A stretch of DNA of 64,000 nt from Spirochaetia bacterium (GTDB taxonomy: Bacteria; Spirochaetota; Leptospiria; Turneriellales; JAOUOS01). Positions 16,954-25,051 of the stretch are shown piece by piece (the stretch's first letter is position 1; each line of letters begins with the position of its first letter). Position numbers and translations under genes: made by a program. A model generated the notes under the pieces. It had not been told where the DNA came from and ran no database searches. It saw only the letters and a program-made list of their open reading frames with translations. Where the stretch lies: assembly GCA_029880285.1 (NCBI GenBank), contig JAOUOS010000011.1, positions 17,718-81,717 on the forward strand, read 5' to 3'.

Positions 16954-18070
16954 GAAGTTTTCTTACAATTACCTTGGTATTATTGAGTATAAAAAATCTC
17001 TTCAGCTGATGGAAGATAAAATTTTAAAAGCTTTTGAAAATAAAACATGTTATTTTTTTGGATTGCAGCATCCTGATGTATATACCTGCGGTATCAAAAC
17101 CCAAAAAGACCATATCTTGTCATCAAAAATAAATTTTATTCAAACTCGCAGAGGGGGCTCCATTACTTATCATAATCCCGGACAGCTCGTTTTTTATACA
17201 GTTGTGCCTTTAGAATTATTTAAGATAGGCGCCGAAAATTTTATACGGTATCTTGAAGCAGTAATGTTAGAAATACTATTTAAATTAAACATAAGAGCGT
17301 TTATACTGCCCGGTAAAACCGGTATTTGGACAGAAAAAGGAAAAATAGGCTTTATTGGCATTGGAATGAAGAAAAAAACAATATACCATGGTCTGGCTTT
17401 AAATTTTAACAATGATTTAAGCGGTTATGAAAATATTAAAAGCTGTGGATTAACTGAGCCTATGGCCAATATCGCGAATTTAAAAGATATTTATGGTAAT
17501 AACATAGTTATCAATGAAGATTTAATTAAAAAGGTATCTGAAAAAATGTCGCGTATCATACAAACTTATTTAATGCCTACCGTAAAAATGACCATGAAAC
17601 CTCATATTCATTATTACTGGAAAACTTTTAGAGATCCTATGCTATCTTTTATGATAGGTCAAATGTATTTTAACGCGCAAAAATACTGGCATTCTCATGA
17701 GGCCTGGGAATATTTTTGGCGGATGTATAAAAATACAGAATTTGGAATGTTTCTTATGGGATTAATACAGCTTTCTTCTGCATTGTATAAACTTACCGAA
17801 GTTATTAATTTAAAAGGGTCCTTGAGCCTTTGTATTAAAGCACAAAAAAAGCTGGAAAATAATAGTTACTTAAATAAATTATTATGGCAAAACCCAAATC
17901 ATTTGAATTTGCTGGATTATATAAATAAACTGATTAAAAATCTGACAAAGTTAATAAAAGAAAATGTAAATAATAAATCGAAAGAAGAAGCAAAAAAAAT
18001 ATTTGCACCCTGTTTGCTTATATTAAATAGAGATTATGAGTCTATCGTATCAGGTAATACCCGTAGGTGA
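16952..18070 (+). CDS. lipB: LipB octanoyltransferase fused to a DUF309 domain
   Basis: Residues 1-205 are octanoyl-[ACP]:protein octanoyltransferase, the first step of lipoate assembly. The RRGGSITYHNPGQLVFYTVV signature, the lysine in KGKIGFIGI, HGLALNFNNDLSGY and the catalytic cysteine in SCGLTEP are all present. Residues about 220-330 form a DUF309 domain: YFNAQKYWHSHEAWEYFWR, then FLMGLIQLSSALYKL. DUF309 is usually a separate small protein of unknown function, so the fusion is notable. No lipA is near. The 3' end overlaps the next gene by 35 nt. Confidence 0.88.
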   Translation: MKFSYNYLGIIEYKKSLQLMEDKILKAFENKTCYFFGLQHPDVYTCGIKTQKDHILSSKINFIQTRRGGSITYHNPGQLVFYTVVPLELFKIGAENFIRYLEAVMLEILFKLNIRAFILPGKTGIWTEKGKIGFIGIGMKKKTIYHGLALNFNNDLSGYENIKSCGLTEPMANIANLKDIYGNNIVINEDLIKKVSEKMSRIIQTYLMPTVKMTMKPHIHYYWKTFRDPMLSFMIGQMYFNAQKYWHSHEAWEYFWRMYKNTEFGMFLMGLIQLSSALYKLTEVINLKGSLSLCIKAQKKLENNSYLNKLLWQNPNHLNLLDYINKLIKNLTKLIKENVNNKSKEEAKKIFAPCLLILNRDYESIVSGNTRR

Positions 18071-18683
18071 GTTGCAGTGTAACTGTGTTATTTTATTTGA
18101 TGAAAAATCAAAAGAGTGTTTTATTTTTGATCCCGGGGATGAAAAAGAAAAAATATTAGATATTGTGAAAAAGTTATCATTAAAAATAAATGGCATTATT
18201 CATACACACGCACATTTTGATCATGTTATGGCTTCATCTCAAATTGTAAAGGAAGCTAAAAGCGATATTTCTGTTTATCTTCATACCGAAGATAAAAAAC
18301 TATGGGAGAATCAAGAAATGCAGTCAGCTTCTTTTGGACTAAATTCATCCTTAGATACGCCAAAAGTTACTCATTGGCTTAAAGACAACCAGGAGCTCAA
18401 ACTCGCAGAAAATAAAATCAAGGTTATTCATACTCCGGGGCATAGTCCTGGTTCATGTTGTTTTTACATTGAAAGAGATGAAAATCCGCTTCTTATTTCA
18501 GGCGATACTGTTTTTTTTGGTTCTATAGGACGAACCGACTTATGGGGTGGTGATATGGAACAAATTATGAAATCAATAAAAACAAAAATTTTAATATTAC
18601 CTAACGAAACTGAAATTATTCCGGGACACGGCCCTTCGACTAGTATTAAAAATGAAAAAGGGCATAATCCATTTTTTATATAG
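18036..18683 (+). CDS. Glyoxalase-II-like metallo-beta-lactamase-fold hydrolase
   Basis: This is a 215-residue single-domain enzyme. The metal-binding motif HTHAHFDH lies near residue 55; the remaining ligands are in TPGHSPGS, SGDTVF and IPGHGPST. The pattern matches hydroxyacylglutathione-hydrolase-like proteins lacking the C-terminal helical domain; the thioester substrate is not known. The start overlaps the lipB-DUF309 coding end by 35 nt. The ATG at 18036 is supported by the typical family N-terminus, VIPVGELQCNCVI, which places the overlap inside the first beta strand. Confidence 0.88.
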   Translation: MSLSYQVIPVGELQCNCVILFDEKSKECFIFDPGDEKEKILDIVKKLSLKINGIIHTHAHFDHVMASSQIVKEAKSDISVYLHTEDKKLWENQEMQSASFGLNSSLDTPKVTHWLKDNQELKLAENKIKVIHTPGHSPGSCCFYIERDENPLLISGDTVFFGSIGRTDLWGGDMEQIMKSIKTKILILPNETEIIPGHGPSTSIKNEKGHNPFFI

Positions 18684-18704
18684 TCTAATAAAGAAAAATT
18701 GTAC

Positions 18705-20984
18705 ATGAAATCCGCTAAAAAAGCTATTGTTATTTTAGGGGCGGGCATTCTTCAGCTGAATCTGATTAAAGAAGCTAAAAAAAGATATAAAACAATTGTA
18801 GTTGATATGAATAAAAACGCTGCGGGCGTATCATTTGCCGATGTATTTTTACCGGTTTCAACAAAAGATAAAGAAAAATTAATAGAAGCTCTTAAGCCTT
18901 TTGAGAAAGAATTAGCGCTTTGTTTAGTATCAGGATCTGATATGACACCCACTGTAGCGGCTGTAAATGAGAAGTTCAATCTTAAGGGGGTTAATAAAAC
19001 GCAAAGTTTAGTGACCTCTCATAAGGGAGAAATGAGGAATTTTTGTAAAAAGCATAATATAAGACAGCCTCTTTTTACCGTTTCAAAAAATAAAGATGAT
19101 CTCATTAAATTTATTCAACAAAATACATATAAAGAAGGCTATGTAATAAAGCCGGTTCAAAATATGGGAGCGCGCGGAGTGATGCATGTTAAATGTGTCC
19201 AGGATTTATCTTTTGCTTTTGAATACTCGTCATGTTTTTCTGAAAATGAAGAAGTAATTCTTGAATACTATCTTCCGGGGCCTGAGTATTCAGCCGATGC
19301 TCTTGTTATTGACGGTAAAGTTTTTATTACGGGTTTTGCCGATAGAAATATTAAATTATTTGAAGACAGATATTTTATAGAAACAGGTCACACAATGCCC
19401 TCTGCGTCTTCTAATGAGATTCTTAAAAAATCAGAAAAATTATTACAGCAGTTTGCTGATGCTCTTGCTTCTCTTTCTGATAGGCCGTATTTAGGCGCTT
19501 TAAAGGCCGATTTAAGACTGTATAATAATGAAATATACGCCGGAGAAATCGCATCGCGCTTATCAGGCGGATTTATGAGTACGCATACGTACCCCTATGC
19601 TTCAGGACATAATTTGATGTCTGCTTATCTTGACATTTTTGAAGATAAAGTTCCCCTTTTCATAAAACAAAACAAAAATAATCAATATAAAAATGTATGC
19701 ATTGAGAGAGCTTTTATTACCGAATGGGGTCGTTTAAAAAAAATAAAAATAAAGAATAAAAGAAAATATAAAAACTTGAAAAATATATTTTTACATTATA
19801 AAAGAGAAGATTTAATTCCGCCTTTAAAAAGCAATCTGGGTAAAACAGCTAACTTTATTATTACAGGAAAAAGCTTGAAAGAAGCCGAAGAAACATGGGA
19901 TAATATTCAAAAAGAAATAGAATATAAAGTAGAGCCGCCTGGCCTTACAGCTAGTGAAGTCTTAAAATATTCGAGAAAAAAAATGAAAGTTAAATATTGC
20001 AGGGTTTGTCCTGTTTGTGACGGTAAAAAATGCGCTTCAGCGGTGCCGGGTATGGGCGGCGTGGGTCATATGAAAACTTTTCAAAATAATATAAGCGCTT
20101 TTAAGGCTATAAAAATAATGAAGCATAATAGTATTAAAAATAACAAAGTAAATCCCGATATATCTTTTGAATTTTTAGGTAATACGTTAAATATACCTAT
20201 TTTGACAGCTCCGATTACCGGCTGTAAAACAAATTTAGGTTTAAGTATTAATGAATGGGATCTAGCCATAGAAACAGGAGAGGCAGCCTTAAAAATGGGA
20301 ACCCTGCCTTTATTTGGCGATGGAGCCTCTGAAGATAAATACCTAATAGGATTAAAAGCGATTGAGCAGTTAAAAAAAGGAATACCCATTTTTAAGCCTA
20401 TTGATAATAATGATGTTACCCTGGCAAAAATAAAAGAAGCCCAAAGGTCAGGCGCTTTAGCCTGGGGTATGGATATAGATTCGGTAGGATTAAAAACTTT
20501 AGAATTAAAAGGCGTTAAAACCAGTAAAAAGAATATAGATGATCTAAAAAAGTTAAGGCTGTCAAGCGGACTTCCTTTTATAGTAAAAGGTGTGATGACA
20601 ATTGAAGAAGCCAAAATAGCATGTGAAGCTAAAGCTTATGCCGTTATAATAAGCAATCACGGCGGCAGAATTTCTGATGACTTGCCGGCTTCAGTAGATG
20701 TTGTAGAAGAAATATCTGCTTTTATAAGAAAGAATTATTTGAATGTAAAAATTCTAGCCGATGGAGGTATTCGATCTGGCGGCGATATTTTTAAAATGCT
20801 GGCTCTAGGGGCAAACGCGGTTTTAATAGGTCGTCCATTGGCTATAGCGGCAGTAGGTTTGGGTCGTTTGGGCGTGCACTCTCTTCTTTCTCAATATACT
20901 TTTGAATTAAAAGAAATTATGCGCAAATTAGGTATAATGAATTTAGCAAATATTAATAAAGATTACATAGTAAAAGCAATTTAA
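18705..20984 (+). CDS. ATP-grasp ligase fused to FMN-dependent alpha-hydroxy-acid dehydrogenase
   Basis: This is a protein of about 759 residues with two enzyme halves. Residues 1-420 are an ATP-grasp carboxylate ligase: a Rossmann-like pre-ATP domain (IVILGAGILQLNLIKEAKK), the ATP-binding GYVIKPVQNMGARGV, and EIASRLSGGFMSTHTYP near the metal site. A cysteine cluster, CRVCPVCDGKKC at about 435-446, joins it to residues 450-759. That half is a TIM barrel of the FMN alpha-hydroxy-acid oxidase family, with IPILTAPITG, KGVMTIEEA, ISNHGGRISDD and ILADGGIRSGGDIFKMLALGA. Separate spirochaete and clostridial oxidases carry a similar CPVC entry, but this fusion is unusual; substrates are unknown. The ATG at 18705 is preferred to the TTG at 18699. 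Confidence 0.85.
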   Translation: MKSAKKAIVILGAGILQLNLIKEAKKRYKTIVVDMNKNAAGVSFADVFLPVSTKDKEKLIEALKPFEKELALCLVSGSDMTPTVAAVNEKFNLKGVNKTQSLVTSHKGEMRNFCKKHNIRQPLFTVSKNKDDLIKFIQQNTYKEGYVIKPVQNMGARGVMHVKCVQDLSFAFEYSSCFSENEEVILEYYLPGPEYSADALVIDGKVFITGFADRNIKLFEDRYFIETGHTMPSASSNEILKKSEKLLQQFADALASLSDRPYLGALKADLRLYNNEIYAGEIASRLSGGFMSTHTYPYASGHNLMSAYLDIFEDKVPLFIKQNKNNQYKNVCIERAFITEWGRLKKIKIKNKRKYKNLKNIFLHYKREDLIPPLKSNLGKTANFIITGKSLKEAEETWDNIQKEIEYKVEPPGLTASEVLKYSRKKMKVKYCRVCPVCDGKKCASAVPGMGGVGHMKTFQNNISAFKAIKIMKHNSIKNNKVNPDISFEFLGNTLNIPILTAPITGCKTNLGLSINEWDLAIETGEAALKMGTLPLFGDGASEDKYLIGLKAIEQLKKGIPIFKPIDNNDVTLAKIKEAQRSGALAWGMDIDSVGLKTLELKGVKTSKKNIDDLKKLRLSSGLPFIVKGVMTIEEAKIACEAKAYAVIISNHGGRISDDLPASVDVVEEISAFIRKNYLNVKILADGGIRSGGDIFKMLALGANAVLIGRPLAIAAVGLGRLGVHSLLSQYTFELKEIMRKLGIMNLANINKDYIVKAI

Positions 20985-21020
20985 TTAAGGCGCAAATTGA
21001 AATAGAATTAAATTGCTTTT
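20972..21020. terminator. Bidirectional terminator built from two converging gene ends
   Basis: AAAAGCAATTTAATT at 20972-20986 is exactly complementary to 21006-21020, with a 19-nt loop and a T-run on each side. It spans the last codons of the fusion gene on the plus strand and of glnK on the minus strand, so it can stop transcription from both directions. Confidence 0.65.
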
Positions 21021-21355
21021 TTGCCTTCTGTACCGTCGCTTATTCTAATAACTTTTTCAAGAGGCAGTACAAATATTTTACCGTCACCTAGTGCCCCTTT
21101 TTCTTTTTCCCGGGCTCCGGCGATAATAGCTTCTATTGTGGGTTTTACAAAATTATCGTTTACCGCTATTTGAAGTTCTATTTTATCTATTAAATTTGTG
21201 TCTAGTTCCTGCCCGCGAAAGTATTGAAGCTGGCCGCGCTGGCGGCCATAACCGCTCGCATCAAGCACAGTGAGTCTAAATATTTCTCTTTTATTTAACT
21301 CTTCTCTTATGGCTTCAAGTCTGTGCGGTTGTATTAACGCTATTACTAATTTCAT
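21008..21355 (-). CDS. glnK: P-II nitrogen regulatory protein, Tyr51-less variant
   Basis: This is a 115-residue P-II signal protein. MKLVIALIQPHRLEAIREEL starts the fold, and GDGKIFVLPLEKVIRI ends the B-loop and final strand. In the T-loop, the usual RGAEY uridylylation site reads RGQEL, so the modified tyrosine is replaced by leucine. The B-loop region (GAREKEKGALGDGK) is about three residues longer than in E. coli and has alanine where GKIGDGK has lysine. It lies 10 nt downstream of amtB in the same transcript, so it should gate the ammonium channel in response to ATP/ADP and 2-oxoglutarate without covalent control. Confidence 0.92.
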   Translation of the reverse strand: MKLVIALIQPHRLEAIREELNKREIFRLTVLDASGYGRQRGQLQYFRGQELDTNLIDKIELQIAVNDNFVKPTIEAIIAGAREKEKGALGDGKIFVLPLEKVIRISDGTEGKKAI

Positions 21356-21365
21356 GTTAAACTCC

Positions 21366-22736
21366 TTATCTTTTAATTAAAGCGGCCTCGCCGTGCTCTG
21401 AGATATCAAGTCCCAGTGTTTCTGTTTTTTTGCTTACGCGAAGTCCCATTGTTTTATCAACAACGTAGGCGATAACTATTGTTCCTAAAAACGCGTATAT
21501 TACTCCCGTAAAGACACCTATAACTTGCAAACCAAACTGGGTAAAGCTGCCGCCTTCTATAAATAAACCCAAATTGTCAGAACCAACAGATACAAAAAGA
21601 CCGGTAGCGAGTGCCCCGGCGAAACCTCCCATCCCATGCACGCCAAAAACATCAAGCGTATCGTCATATTTAAATTTATGCTTTAAAAGAACCATTAAAA
21701 AGCATATAATGCTAGATAAAGCGCCTATTAATAGAGCGGCCAAAGGCGATACATGACCGGCTGCCGGGGTTATGGCAACGAGGCCAGCAACCATACCCGA
21801 AGCTAAACCAACGCTACTTGGTTTACCCGACCATATCCATTCAATTATGATCCAAACTAAAGCCGCAGACGAAGCCGCTACTTGAGTTGTTGTAAAAGCC
21901 AAACCCGCTCTTAGCATAAAATCATCTGAAGTAGCAATTGCCGAGCCGGCGTTAAAGCCGAACCAGCCTACCCATAGAAGACCTGCTCCTAAAAGAGTTT
22001 GAAAAACACTGCCGGGCTTAATGGAATACTGCGGATATCCTATTCTATTTTTAAGAAAAAAAAGCACAAGGGCCAAAGCAGAAAAACCGGCAGATATATG
22101 AACTACGGTGCCTCCCGCGAAATCGAGTACTCCCATGTTAAAAAGCCATCCATTTTCGCTCCAGACCATGTGTGCCAAAGGATTGTAGATTAGTATTGAC
22201 CAGAATAAAATAAAAACAACATAAGAAGAAAATTTAACTCTTTCGACTATGGCTCCAGATATTAGTGCTGGCGTGATAATGGCAAATTTTCCCTGGAACA
22301 TGACGAACACAAGAACAGGCACGCCGTTAGAAACCATGTCCCATGAAATATGCTGCAATCCAAATCCGCCGGTTGTCCAGCCAACAATGCCTCGTAAGCT
22401 GTCGCCAAAGGCCATGTTATAACCAATTAAAACCCATTCTACGCCAATAATACCCATGGTAATTAAAGTCATAAGTATTGTATTTAACATATTTTTTTGC
22501 CGTACCATGCCGCCGTAAAAAAGAGCCAGCCCGGGTATCATTAAAAGAACAAAAGCCGTAGAGGTAAGCATCCACGCGGTTCTGCCAGAGTCAATTTTTT
22601 GCGCAATGTCTGAAATAATTGTTGTTTTCGCGGCTGCTTCTTTTACATTTTCTTGAGAAAATATAGAAAAAGAGAGTGTAAAATAGAGCCCTAAGATTAG
22701 GATAAAATATTTTTTATTCGTTATGGTATATTTCAT
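21366..22736 (-). CDS. amtB: Ammonium transporter Amt
   Basis: This is a 456-residue channel with a cleavable signal peptide (ending about FSIFSQ) and eleven membrane helices. Amt signatures include LFYGGMVRQKN, DFAGGTVVHISAGFSALAL (with one pore histidine), and DVFGVHGMGGFAGALATGLF (with the second). It conducts NH3/NH4+ across the cytoplasmic membrane. glnK follows after 10 nt, the usual regulatory partner. A near-perfect sigma-54 promoter lies about 40 nt upstream, indicating induction by nitrogen limitation through an NtrC-like activator that is not in this window. Confidence 0.96.
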   Translation of the reverse strand: MKYTITNKKYFILILGLYFTLSFSIFSQENVKEAAAKTTIISDIAQKIDSGRTAWMLTSTAFVLLMIPGLALFYGGMVRQKNMLNTILMTLITMGIIGVEWVLIGYNMAFGDSLRGIVGWTTGGFGLQHISWDMVSNGVPVLVFVMFQGKFAIITPALISGAIVERVKFSSYVVFILFWSILIYNPLAHMVWSENGWLFNMGVLDFAGGTVVHISAGFSALALVLFFLKNRIGYPQYSIKPGSVFQTLLGAGLLWVGWFGFNAGSAIATSDDFMLRAGLAFTTTQVAASSAALVWIIIEWIWSGKPSSVGLASGMVAGLVAITPAAGHVSPLAALLIGALSSIICFLMVLLKHKFKYDDTLDVFGVHGMGGFAGALATGLFVSVGSDNLGLFIEGGSFTQFGLQVIGVFTGVIYAFLGTIVIAYVVDKTMGLRVSKKTETLGLDISEHGEAALIKR

Positions 22737-22773
22737 TGTAGTTTCCTTAAAATTTTGATATTATAATATTTCG

Positions 22774-22789
22774 TGCAAATTTCGTGCCA
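22774..22789 (-). promoter_or_regulatory. Sigma-54 promoter of amtB-glnK
   Basis: On the minus strand the sequence reads TGGCACG-AAAT-TTGCA, an exact match to the -24/-12 consensus TGGCACG-N4-TTGCA. The predicted start at about 22763 gives a leader of about 27 nt. Some 40 nt upstream, GCAAT-A-ATTGC (22830-22840) is a small palindrome that might bind an activator. Confidence 0.85.
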
Positions 22790-22879
22790 GAGCAAAAGTT
22801 GTTGAATATGCATAAATATTAAGCAAAAAGCAATAATTGCAAGCAACAATGTTGAGTATTATATATTTTTGATAGTTTA

Positions 22880-24925
22880 TTAAGCGTTAAGCGTAATAAA
22901 ACAAATATCGTTAGCTATAAATTTGGTGTTTGTGGTAGAAATATTTTCTTTTATTTTTTGAAAAAAATCGTATGGTTCATATGTTTGTATTTCTCTAAAA
23001 AGATCGTAAATTTGACTTTGTTTTACAATATCTAAAAAATTACTTTTATCTAAGCTGATAAATGAGGCGATAGTTCTATTGTAAAAAAAGAGTTTATCGC
23101 CATGATTTAATTTAATTTCTTTAATATTATGCTTTGATGCGCTAATCTTTTGTTTTATCTGATTTTTACTTTTAGAACTCTTCTCATTGTGAGAAAATGA
23201 TAAGCTTATCCTATCTTTAAATTTATCTTTAGATAATATCATGGGATTATAATAATTCTTATTTATATACTTAAATACCTTTGATTTTTTATCATAGATA
23301 CCATATAATATTTTAATTTCACTTTTTTTAATATGAGCTTCTAAGTTTTTATAAATATACGAAATAAGTTTTGAAGGTTCAAAAAGCATCGTGCTAATAT
23401 TTTTATTTTGATGAGTGCGTAAATTATTTAAGATTGTCTTTATCATAACGCATAAAGTTGCCGCCGGCACACTTCTTTTTGAAAGACTGCTTATGAAAAC
23501 CGCGGTTTGGTTTGCCGATATGTTAAAAATATCATAAAAATCACCGCCTATTTTTTCGCTTATGGCGAAAAAAGAATAAAAATTATTATGTATTTTACCC
23601 TGCGGTATTAAACCTTGTAAAATATTTCTTGTAACCGCAAGATCTCTTTCAACTAATTCATTTTTAATATTAATTTTTTTAAATTCAATTTCTTTTTCTT
23701 TTAAAATTTGTTTACTTTTTAATGTCTCTATTGTTTTTTTTTCTTTTTCTTTATCCATCTCTTTAATAGATTGAGCCAGGGCCATCGATAAAAAAATGAT
23801 AACCCATAAAGAGCCTAATTGCATACCATAAGTAGTAAGAAAAGGAACATATACACCTATTGTTTTAAAACTGTAAATTAGGGCCATAATTAAAAAAAAT
23901 ATCCATCCGCCAAAAAAATACCGGGCTTTATTATTTGTTTTTAACTGTGAAACAGAAGCCAGTATGAATAAAATTATGCCTAAAAACATAAGGAAAAAAG
24001 CAAGCCTGTGGCCAATTGAGAAATTAATATTTGCAATGAGAATTTGCACAATACAAAGTCCAGATAAAATTTTTAGTATATTGTATATTTTAATTTGATT
24101 TTCTTTAAGATTAAGAAAAGAAATAGTGAAATAAATCGAGAAAAAGATAGCCGCGCCGGCGCTTGAAGAACGCAGTTTATGCGCTATTAAATTGTTTTCT
24201 GCGTATAAAAATTGAGATAGGTATCCGTCTAATCCAGTTTGTACTAAAGCATATAGTAAAATATATAAAACATAGTATAAGTAATTCTTATCTTTTAATG
24301 AAAGATAGATAATAAAATTATATATAATCATTACAAGAGTTATGCCGTAATAAATACCCATTAATATAGCTTCTAAGCGATTGGTATTTAGAAATTCGTC
24401 TTTTGAAATGATACGAAGCGGTACATCCAACGGATTTAGGGCCTGTATGCGAATATATATATTTTTAGGAAGGCTGAAATCTGAGTCTAATGATAAAATA
24501 TTTTTTCGGTAGAATATATATCTTGAATTTATATCGCGTTGTGTGCCTAAAATATATTCTTTATAGGAACCGTCATTTTTTTCAAGAAACAAATCAATTT
24601 TATCTGTTAAAGGAAGATCAAAAAGAAGCAGCCATTCTTTATTTAAATTAAAATTGTCTTGTATAGAAAATTTACCCCAAACAGCGTCATTGGTAAAACC
24701 AAATGACGGAGTATAAGAAGTATTTTTTATAAATTTATTATCTTTATAGAGATTAATTATTTCATTTAGTTTTAGTTTTTCAGTGCTGTCTCTGTAAAAA
24801 TAAAGGTAAGGGCTTAAATTGTAAGTGTTTTTATCTTTGCTTAACTTTAAAATATCTTCTGAATAAATATCTGTAGTTAGATATAATGCAAAAAATATTA
24901 CAGTTAATTTTTTATATGGGATCAT
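22880..24925 (-). CDS. 7TMR-DISM sensor with degenerate SpoIIE-type phosphatase domain
   Basis: This is a 681-residue protein: signal peptide; DISMED2 extracellular domain (about 30-180, with FGFTNDAVWGKFSI and VPLRIISKDEF); seven membrane helices (MGIYYGITLVMIIYNFIIY onward); a coiled coil (about 395-440); and a C-terminal PP2C/SpoIIE fold. The phosphatase motifs are eroded. GGDFYD is kept, but the position of DVSGHG reads SSLSKRS, that of YSDGLLD reads YNRTIAS, and the last DD is ND. At least two metal-binding aspartates are lost, so it is probably inactive as a phosphatase. It is divergent from an intact paralogue at 25052. Confidence 0.87.
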   Translation of the reverse strand: MIPYKKLTVIFFALYLTTDIYSEDILKLSKDKNTYNLSPYLYFYRDSTEKLKLNEIINLYKDNKFIKNTSYTPSFGFTNDAVWGKFSIQDNFNLNKEWLLLFDLPLTDKIDLFLEKNDGSYKEYILGTQRDINSRYIFYRKNILSLDSDFSLPKNIYIRIQALNPLDVPLRIISKDEFLNTNRLEAILMGIYYGITLVMIIYNFIIYLSLKDKNYLYYVLYILLYALVQTGLDGYLSQFLYAENNLIAHKLRSSSAGAAIFFSIYFTISFLNLKENQIKIYNILKILSGLCIVQILIANINFSIGHRLAFFLMFLGIILFILASVSQLKTNNKARYFFGGWIFFLIMALIYSFKTIGVYVPFLTTYGMQLGSLWVIIFLSMALAQSIKEMDKEKEKKTIETLKSKQILKEKEIEFKKINIKNELVERDLAVTRNILQGLIPQGKIHNNFYSFFAISEKIGGDFYDIFNISANQTAVFISSLSKRSVPAATLCVMIKTILNNLRTHQNKNISTMLFEPSKLISYIYKNLEAHIKKSEIKILYGIYDKKSKVFKYINKNYYNPMILSKDKFKDRISLSFSHNEKSSKSKNQIKQKISASKHNIKEIKLNHGDKLFFYNRTIASFISLDKSNFLDIVKQSQIYDLFREIQTYEPYDFFQKIKENISTTNTKFIANDICFITLNA

Positions 24926-25051
24926 TTCAAAGCAAATTAATAAAATATTTCATTTTTATATTGAGATATGTTTACAATTATTTTTTATTTTTACGTGTAA
25001 ACAAACAAATAAAAGATGCCATGAAAATATAAAAGAGCACAAAACAGAAAA

